A stretch of 11,580 nucleotides of DNA, taken from the NCBI GenBank assembly GCA_002297865.1, contig DBKX01000168.1, positions 5,684-17,263 of the forward strand. Direction: 5' to 3'. The notes under the pieces are model-generated. The model searched no databases and was not told the origin of the DNA. It worked only from the letters and a program-made list of their open reading frames with translations. Within the stretch, counting starts at the first letter, position 1; every line of letters starts with the position of its first letter. Of this stretch, positions 7,288 through 11,580 are shown piece after piece. The DNA is from Lachnoclostridium sp. UBA739. Lineage in GTDB: Bacteria > Bacillota_A > Clostridia > Lachnospirales > Lachnospiraceae. The position numbers and the translations under genes were made by a program.

Positions 7288-8034
7288 ATGGCAGATTTGG
7301 AAGGAAAGAAAATCATAGTTACAGGTGGCTGTAAAGGAATTGGAAAAGGGATTGTGTTAAAGCTAATTGAGGAAGGTGCAGAGGTTGCGGCAACTTACAA
7401 TTCCTCGGAACAGGTTGCGAAAGAGTTTGAAGATGAAATAGCAAAACAAAATTCTGGAAAATTAAAGATGTTTCATATGAATGTGCGTGACGAAGAAGAA
7501 GTTCGTACGGTTATGAAAGAAATGATTGAGTACCTTGGCGGTGTTGATGGTCTTGTAAATAACGCAGGTGTTAATAAAGATAAATTATTCTTTATGATGA
7601 GCCGAGATGAATGGGACACTGTACTTGATACAAACTTAAATGGTACTTTCTCCGTAATTAAGAGTGTATTGCTTAGCATGGTTACAGAGAAGAAAGGCTC
7701 AATTGTTAATGTTAGCTCCGTTAGTGGATTAATGGGCGTTGCTGGTCAAGGAAATTATTGCGCATCCAAAGCGGCAGTGATTGGTTTGACAAAGTCATTA
7801 TCCAAAGAAGTTGCTAGCAAAAATGTTAGAGTAAATGCGGTTGCGCCTGGTTACATCAATACTGAAATGGTACAGAATATGCCAGAAAAGGCACTGAGTG
7901 CAGTAAGGAAAAAAATTCCAATGGGCAGACTTGGTGAAACAGAAGAAATCGCTAATGTTGTTGCATTTCTTCTTAGTGATAAGGCAAGCTACATTACGGG
8001 ACAAACAATCGTAATTGATGGTGGTTTGCTGTAA
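7288..8034 (+). CDS. 3-oxoacyl-ACP reductase, FabG-type SDR
   Basis: This NAD(P)H-dependent enzyme reduces 3-ketoacyl-ACP to 3-hydroxyacyl-ACP. The 248-residue classical short-chain dehydrogenase has the cofactor motif TGGCKGIG (12-19), NNAG (91-94), and the catalytic residues N116, S144, Y157 and K161 (YCASK). The sequence around PGYINTEM and the ending TGQTIVIDGG match FabG. The KKIPMGRLGETEEIANVVAFLLS stretch, here split by residues 209-231, is also typical of FabG. AAGGGGG at 7274-7280 lies seven bases before the ATG. It sits between the KS-beta-like gene and a second SDR, and probably supplies the ketoreduction step of this pathway; the rest of the cluster argues against a stand-alone housekeeping role. 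Confidence 0.93.
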   Translation: MADLEGKKIIVTGGCKGIGKGIVLKLIEEGAEVAATYNSSEQVAKEFEDEIAKQNSGKLKMFHMNVRDEEEVRTVMKEMIEYLGGVDGLVNNAGVNKDKLFFMMSRDEWDTVLDTNLNGTFSVIKSVLLSMVTEKKGSIVNVSSVSGLMGVAGQGNYCASKAAVIGLTKSLSKEVASKNVRVNAVAPGYINTEMVQNMPEKALSAVRKKIPMGRLGETEEIANVVAFLLSDKASYITGQTIVIDGGLL

Positions 8035-8054
8035 AAATCAAAGGTGGAATTGTT

Positions 8055-8771
8055 GTGGAAGAAAAAAAAGTAATTGTTTTTGGAGCTAGTGGAGGAATCG
8101 GAAAAACGGTTGTATCAAGTCTGAAAAGTGAATACAGTGTAATTGCGGTTGATAAAAGTGATGCAGTTATGGAACTTGAGGATGAGAAGACAACGGTTCT
8201 TCAATTAGATATGGAAGATGAGGCAGCAGTAGATAAGTTGCAGGCTTTATTAGACCAAACGTCTAATCTTTATGGAGCGGTATTTGCAACAGGTATTATG
8301 ATTCCTGGAAGTGTGACGGAGTTAAGTCAGGAGGACTGGGACAAGACTGTACAGATTAATTTAACCCTGATCTTTCAATATACGAAATTGGTTCTTCCAT
8401 ATTTAATGAAAAATAAAAGAAGTCATATTATAATGTTCGCATCTCATCTTGGAGTTGTTGGTTCTTACAATTTGACAGCATACAGTGTAACTAAGGCTGC
8501 ATTAATTGAATTTGTAAAATGTTTAGCATTAGATTATGGTGACGCAGGAGTTATTGCTAATAGCATAAGTCCAGGTTTTGTTAAAACACCAATGCTATCA
8601 AAAGCAAGGAAGAGCTTTTCTACTAATAAAAAATGGATGTTTGCATGTGGCGGATTACCAAAGCAGTATATGAATCCATTAGACATTGCCAATCTTGTTA
8701 TGTATCTTATAAACCAGGAAAGTATGAATGGTGAGAATATTGTAATAGATGGTGGTTACAGTGCAAGATAG
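8055..8771 (+). CDS. Second short-chain dehydrogenase/reductase, divergent from FabG
   Basis: This 238-residue SDR carries an intact cofactor motif (FGASGGIG, 9-16) and active-site residues N102, S130, Y143 and K147 (YSVTK). NNAG is replaced by FATG (77-80), and the C-terminal half reads SPGFVKTPM, then KQYMNPLDIANLVMYL and a VIDGGYSAR end. It is clearly a different paralogue from the FabG just upstream and may act on another substrate, for example a keto group at a tailoring step, a starter unit or an amine precursor. The start is GTG 8055, with AAAGGTGG at 8039-8046 spaced eight bases upstream; no alternative ATG start gives the full Rossmann strand. The gap to the FabG stop is 20 bases. 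Family certain, substrate unknown. Confidence 0.85.
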   Translation: MEEKKVIVFGASGGIGKTVVSSLKSEYSVIAVDKSDAVMELEDEKTTVLQLDMEDEAAVDKLQALLDQTSNLYGAVFATGIMIPGSVTELSQEDWDKTVQINLTLIFQYTKLVLPYLMKNKRSHIIMFASHLGVVGSYNLTAYSVTKAALIEFVKCLALDYGDAGVIANSISPGFVKTPMLSKARKSFSTNKKWMFACGGLPKQYMNPLDIANLVMYLINQESMNGENIVIDGGYSAR

Positions 8772-8780
8772 AAAGATTAG

Positions 8781-8797
8781 AAGGGGGGGGGCCTATG
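8781..8797 (+). promoter_or_regulatory. Ribosome site containing a run of nine G
   Basis: The Shine-Dalgarno sequence of the aminotransferase gene is AA followed by nine G (8783-8791), then CCT and ATG at 8795. No other G run in the window exceeds five. In an AT-rich genome such a tract is unusual. Gain or loss of a G would not change the reading frame but would alter the ribosome-site spacing and strength, so it may tune expression. It could also be a sequencing artefact in length. Confidence 0.7.
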
Positions 8798-10141
8798 TCA
8801 GATTTATATAGCAAAAAGGATGGAGAAAAGGTGTGGAATGCATTTAAACAAATGCACGACTACATAGATAAAAGCTATCAGGTTATTGTGAAATCAGATT
8901 CCAATAATAACTATACCAATCAAAAGGGAAAGGTTATGTATGATGGTGTGTCAACTTTGCTAAATACCAATGTTGGACATCAGAACCAGGAGATAATAGA
9001 AGAGATTAGCAAGCAGCTTACAACTTTAGAGAATACATCTCTATTTACATGTACAGATGATGTTGCGATCGCTTGTTCTAAGAAATTATGTGAACTTAGC
9101 GAGAACCATTTCTACTCCGCCTTTTTTACCAATAGTGGTTCAGAAGCATGTGATACCGCTATTAAGATTGTCTTAAAATACTGGAATAATCTTGGTGATA
9201 ACAGAAGGATTATAGTATCGTTAAAAGGTGCATATCACGGTTCTAGTATTGGAGCGATGATGCTTGCGCATGAAGGCTATTCCATGGATGACTATGGAAT
9301 CCCATATGATAGTTTTCATCAAACTCCAGTGCCAGATCCTCTAGAAAGACCAGAGAATCTGACTCAGGAAGAATGGGTACAGGAATGTGTAGATGCATTT
9401 GAGAACTACTGTAAAGAGAAAGAAGGCAAAATAGCAGCGATCTTTATGGAACTAATTCAGCTATCAAACGCAGTAAATGTGTTGCCTTTGGAGTTTGTAC
9501 AGAAAATATACAACATTTGCAAGGAACATAATATTTTAATTGTTATTGACGAAGTGGCAACAGGATTTGGACGTACTGGAACCTTGTTTGCTTCCCAGTA
9601 CTATGGTATATGGGGAGACTTAATGATGGTTGCGAAGGGAATTACGTCAGGATATATTCCAATGGGTGGCGTGCTTGTTACAAAAGATGTATTTTATAAT
9701 TTTTATGGTAAAAAGGCAGATGAGAAAATATTAGAACATGGTTTTACAACAGGCGGACATCCAGTAGCTTGTGCAGCTGCAATTAAGAATATCGAACAGT
9801 TATTGGAAAATAAATATGTTGAGAATTCCGAAACATTAGGAACGTATCTGTTAAATGGATTACAGGCCAGCATAGGGGATTCCAAGTTAGTAGAATGCAT
9901 ACGAGGTAAAGGCCTTATGATTTCCATTATTTTTAAGGATATACAAGTTAAGAACATGGAAGAGTGGGGAATAGCAGAACTGTTAACAAACTTTCTGATT
10001 AATAAAGGGCTTCTGCTTTATCCAGACGATAAGAATATACTAATTATTGCGCCATGCCTAAATTGTCTACAGTCAGATTGTGACATGATAATTGAGAAAA
10101 TACAAGATAGCGTAAAGAAAGTGGAGTTTCTTGTGCAATAA
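8795..10141 (+). CDS. Class III pyridoxal-phosphate aminotransferase
   Basis: This enzyme transfers an amino group to a ketone or aldehyde using PLP. The 448-residue protein has the class III (fold type I) layout: DGVSTLLNTNVGH (50-62), the phosphate-binding SGSEACDTAIK (114-124), AYHGSSIGA (146-154), the PLP-nitrogen Asp in VIDEVATGFGRTG (D252), the Schiff-base Lys in MVAKGITSGY (K281), and FTTGGHPVACAAA (317-329). The usual EPVQG segment is changed to ELIQLSN (219-225). Class III enzymes include omega-amino acid, ornithine-type and DAPA aminotransferases; none is clearly indicated. In this cluster it most likely makes an amine on the acyl chain or on the acceptor used by the BtrH-like proteins. 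Its start follows the nine-G ribosome site, and a 52-base gap separates it from the oxidoreductase. Confidence 0.88.
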   Translation: MSDLYSKKDGEKVWNAFKQMHDYIDKSYQVIVKSDSNNNYTNQKGKVMYDGVSTLLNTNVGHQNQEIIEEISKQLTTLENTSLFTCTDDVAIACSKKLCELSENHFYSAFFTNSGSEACDTAIKIVLKYWNNLGDNRRIIVSLKGAYHGSSIGAMMLAHEGYSMDDYGIPYDSFHQTPVPDPLERPENLTQEEWVQECVDAFENYCKEKEGKIAAIFMELIQLSNAVNVLPLEFVQKIYNICKEHNILIVIDEVATGFGRTGTLFASQYYGIWGDLMMVAKGITSGYIPMGGVLVTKDVFYNFYGKKADEKILEHGFTTGGHPVACAAAIKNIEQLLENKYVENSETLGTYLLNGLQASIGDSKLVECIRGKGLMISIIFKDIQVKNMEEWGIAELLTNFLINKGLLLYPDDKNILIIAPCLNCLQSDCDMIIEKIQDSVKKVEFLVQ

Positions 10142-10177
10142 AAAGGCGTATGATGTATAGAGAAAGCAAAATTCAGC

Positions 10178-10196
10178 AAGGAGTAAAAATTGTATG
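10178..10196 (+). promoter_or_regulatory. Ribosome site fixing the oxidoreductase start
   Basis: AAGGAG at 10178-10183 lies 10 bases before ATG 10194. This is the only strong site in the 52-base gap after the aminotransferase stop, and it places the FAD-binding strand at the N terminus of the next protein. I see no clear promoter or terminator hairpin in the gap. Confidence 0.7.
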
Positions 10197-11580
10197 AATG
10201 ATAGGTATGATGTAATAGTTATAGGTGGCGGTTTCGCTGGACTAATGAGTTCCTGCATTTTATCCAAGAATGGGCAGAAAGTATTGCTGATAGAGAAACA
10301 GAAATCAGTAGGCGGAATGTCACAAATGATTCACTTCCATGGAGAAGAGTATTTTATGGGAGCACATCATATTGCAGGAATCTGTAAAAATAGCCAAGTG
10401 GGCGATTTGTTTGAATCCTTGGGACTTCCTTTGGAAGAATATTTCGAGGAAGTCAAAATAATGCATATAATCATCAAGGATAAAATCTATGATGTGCCAC
10501 TAAAACTGGATGAATTGGAACGATATGTTGAGGAACAATTTCCTGAGGAAAAAAATAGTAAAGTTTTTTTTGAAAAATTAGCCAAGTATAAAGAGCACTT
10601 TATTCTTGGAAATGATAAAGGACTTTTGGAAATGTTTATGGAGACTTCATCTATTAGTTATCTTGATTTCTTGCGAAAATACTTTACAGATACTACGCTG
10701 ATGGAACTTTTGACTATGTTAGGTCCAGGATATGGTGGAGTTGGAATTAATAGTAGTGCTTTCAATAACTTGAGTTTACTGGTATCCTATGGTATTGGCT
10801 CAGGATATATAAAAGGTAGTAATACAGTTCTTTTAGATAAATTTCTTGATATTATTAAGAAGAATGGAAGCGAGGTACATACATCTTGTGAATGTGTGGA
10901 TCTGATTGTTGAAAATGAAAAAGTAACAGGTGTTGTATGTGAAGAAAATTCACAAAGAAAGATTTACAGATGCCACAATGTTTTATTTGCATCGTATCCA
11001 TTTTCAATATTGAAACCTTATATAGAGCAAAAGAGATTATATCAAAAAATAAGTAAATTTAATTATGGACCGTCTGTAGTGCGTCTGGTAGGAACTTTAG
11101 ATGAGAATAGCCCATACAAGCAGGGAGATTTTGCCTATATGGGAAATAACTCTTATGACTGCTTAGAAAAAAGTCTTTTCTTTAAAAATGATATTGAAGA
11201 ATTACCTGTTTGTATGCTATATTTTAGAAATAATGGGGAAACTAATACAACTAAATTTATGTTTACTTTTCTGATAAAGGGTAGGGATATTATCCTCAAA
11301 GATAAGGTACTTTTATTGATAAAACAGGCGTTACCAACTCTATACAATAGCATACAAGACAGTTATGTAATACAAGGAAGCGCTTATAAGGCAATTACAT
11401 GTGCTGAGTATGGTTCTGTATTTGGTTGGGAAAGAAGTACATATGCTATAATGAACACGAATTCATTTTCGCCGCAGATAACACCAATAGAGGGGTGTTA
11501 TATAGCAGGAAACTGGTCAACTGACTTTGGAATATATGGAGCCGTCAGGACAGCAAATAAGGCCAGTAATGCTATCTTGA
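10194..11580 (+). CDS. Phytoene-desaturase-like FAD-dependent oxidoreductase, 3' end beyond window
   Basis: The frame is open from ATG 10194 to the window edge, giving 462 residues and no stop. The N terminus is a good FAD-binding Rossmann motif: YDVIVIGGGFAGL (G11, G13, G16), the acidic E34 in VLLIEK, and SVGG. A mid-protein GSGYIKGSNTVLLDKFL segment followed by KKNGSEVHTSCE and a VTGVV strand matches the COG1233/CrtI-like layout. The C-terminal FAD motif is YIAGNWSTDFGIYGAV (about 436-451). This family contains phytoene desaturases and related desaturases or isomerases of polyene substrates, often about 490-500 residues, so little may be missing. In this cluster it could introduce or rearrange double bonds in the chain. 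Function beyond an FAD-dependent redox reaction is inferred. A degenerate homologue appears to be encoded at 595-1866. Confidence 0.85.
   Translation, partial: MNDRYDVIVIGGGFAGLMSSCILSKNGQKVLLIEKQKSVGGMSQMIHFHGEEYFMGAHHIAGICKNSQVGDLFESLGLPLEEYFEEVKIMHIIIKDKIYDVPLKLDELERYVEEQFPEEKNSKVFFEKLAKYKEHFILGNDKGLLEMFMETSSISYLDFLRKYFTDTTLMELLTMLGPGYGGVGINSSAFNNLSLLVSYGIGSGYIKGSNTVLLDKFLDIIKKNGSEVHTSCECVDLIVENEKVTGVVCEENSQRKIYRCHNVLFASYPFSILKPYIEQKRLYQKISKFNYGPSVVRLVGTLDENSPYKQGDFAYMGNNSYDCLEKSLFFKNDIEELPVCMLYFRNNGETNTTKFMFTFLIKGRDIILKDKVLLLIKQALPTLYNSIQDSYVIQGSAYKAITCAEYGSVFGWERSTYAIMNTNSFSPQITPIEGCYIAGNWSTDFGIYGAVRTANKASNAIL

Noticed and set aside
5990..7679. Several minus-strand open frames of 60-82 codons across the FabZ, KS-beta and FabG genes
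   Set aside because: They lie wholly inside well-supported genes on the + strand, lack credible ribosome sites and show no recognisable motifs.
10150..10197. Fifteen-codon ORF ending in ATGA overlap with the oxidoreductase start
   Set aside because: Its ribosome site is weak and too close to the ATG, and its composition looks like spacer. The strong AAGGAG serving ATG 10194 lies inside it, so I treat it as chance.
11153..11353. Minus-strand open frame of 66 codons near the right end
   Set aside because: It is antisense to the continuous FAD oxidoreductase frame, which has clear motifs on both sides.
1..11580. Butirosin-type aminoglycoside cluster
   Set aside because: BtrH-like genes are present, but there is no aminocyclitol synthase, glycosyltransferase, BtrI-type ACP or gamma-glutamyl ligase. 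The core is fatty-acid/polyketide-like.
1..11580. Housekeeping fatty-acid synthesis operon
   Set aside because: FabF, FabZ and FabG types are here, but so are a dead KS homologue, BtrH-like proteins, an aminotransferase and CrtI-like enzymes. No malonyl transferase, enoyl reductase or acetyl-CoA carboxylase gene is seen.
1..11580. CRISPR arrays, insertion sequences, tRNA or rRNA genes, strong terminators
   Set aside because: Reading through the gaps and genes, I saw no spaced repeats, terminal inverted repeats, transposase, RNA-gene sequence or GC-rich hairpin followed by a T run.

Overview
The window looks like one AT-rich, Clostridia-type biosynthetic operon. The likely host is a low-GC anaerobic Firmicute of the Lachnospiraceae kind, inferred from codon use, GGAGG-type ribosome sites and TTG/GTG starts; the sequence does not fix the species. 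All 13 credible genes lie on the + strand. They overlap or are separated by at most about 50 bases, and I see no internal terminator, promoter, RNA gene or mobile element. No gene-free stretch exceeds 300 bases. Both ends are cut inside genes, so the operon continues on both sides.

Layout. (1) Bases 1-602: C-terminal part of an active-type beta-ketoacyl-ACP synthase (KS-alpha/FabF-like). (2) 595-2308: a divergent flavoprotein-like protein with a damaged FAD motif, then a hotdog-fold thioesterase of the YbgC/4HBT type. (3) 2298-5777: a block of four genes. Two are BtrH-like proteins (butirosin BtrH family: cysteine acyltransferase-like N-terminal domain plus DUF4872-type C-terminal domain), one is a shorter BtrH-like protein lacking Cys and His, and one is an unrecognised 183-residue protein. 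(4) 5778-8771: FabZ-type dehydratase, a KS homologue that has lost all its catalytic residues (chain-length-factor/KS-beta-like), FabG-type ketoreductase and a second SDR. (5) 8795-11580: a class III PLP aminotransferase and an intact phytoene-desaturase-like FAD oxidoreductase that runs off the edge.

How they could work together (inference). KS-alpha, KS-beta, FabG and FabZ make a complete iterative elongation, ketoreduction and dehydration set, but there is no enoyl reductase here. That pattern is the one expected for a type II PKS/FAS-like system building a polyene or otherwise unsaturated acyl chain on a carrier protein. The ACP, its phosphopantetheinyl transferase and any starter ligase are not in the window. 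The CrtI-like oxidoreductase could desaturate the chain. The aminotransferase could supply an amine, and the BtrH-like proteins could move an ACP-bound acyl group onto an amine, as BtrH does in butirosin synthesis. The thioesterase could release or proofread. I do not recognise this gene combination as a characterised pathway; the product is unknown.

A recurring theme is pairing of an intact enzyme with a catalytically degenerate homologue: KS-alpha with KS-beta, the terminal FAD oxidoreductase with the 595-1866 protein, and the BtrH-like proteins with the Cys-less 2298-3146 protein. A run of nine G in the ribosome-binding site of the aminotransferase is a possible slippage-prone regulatory tract.
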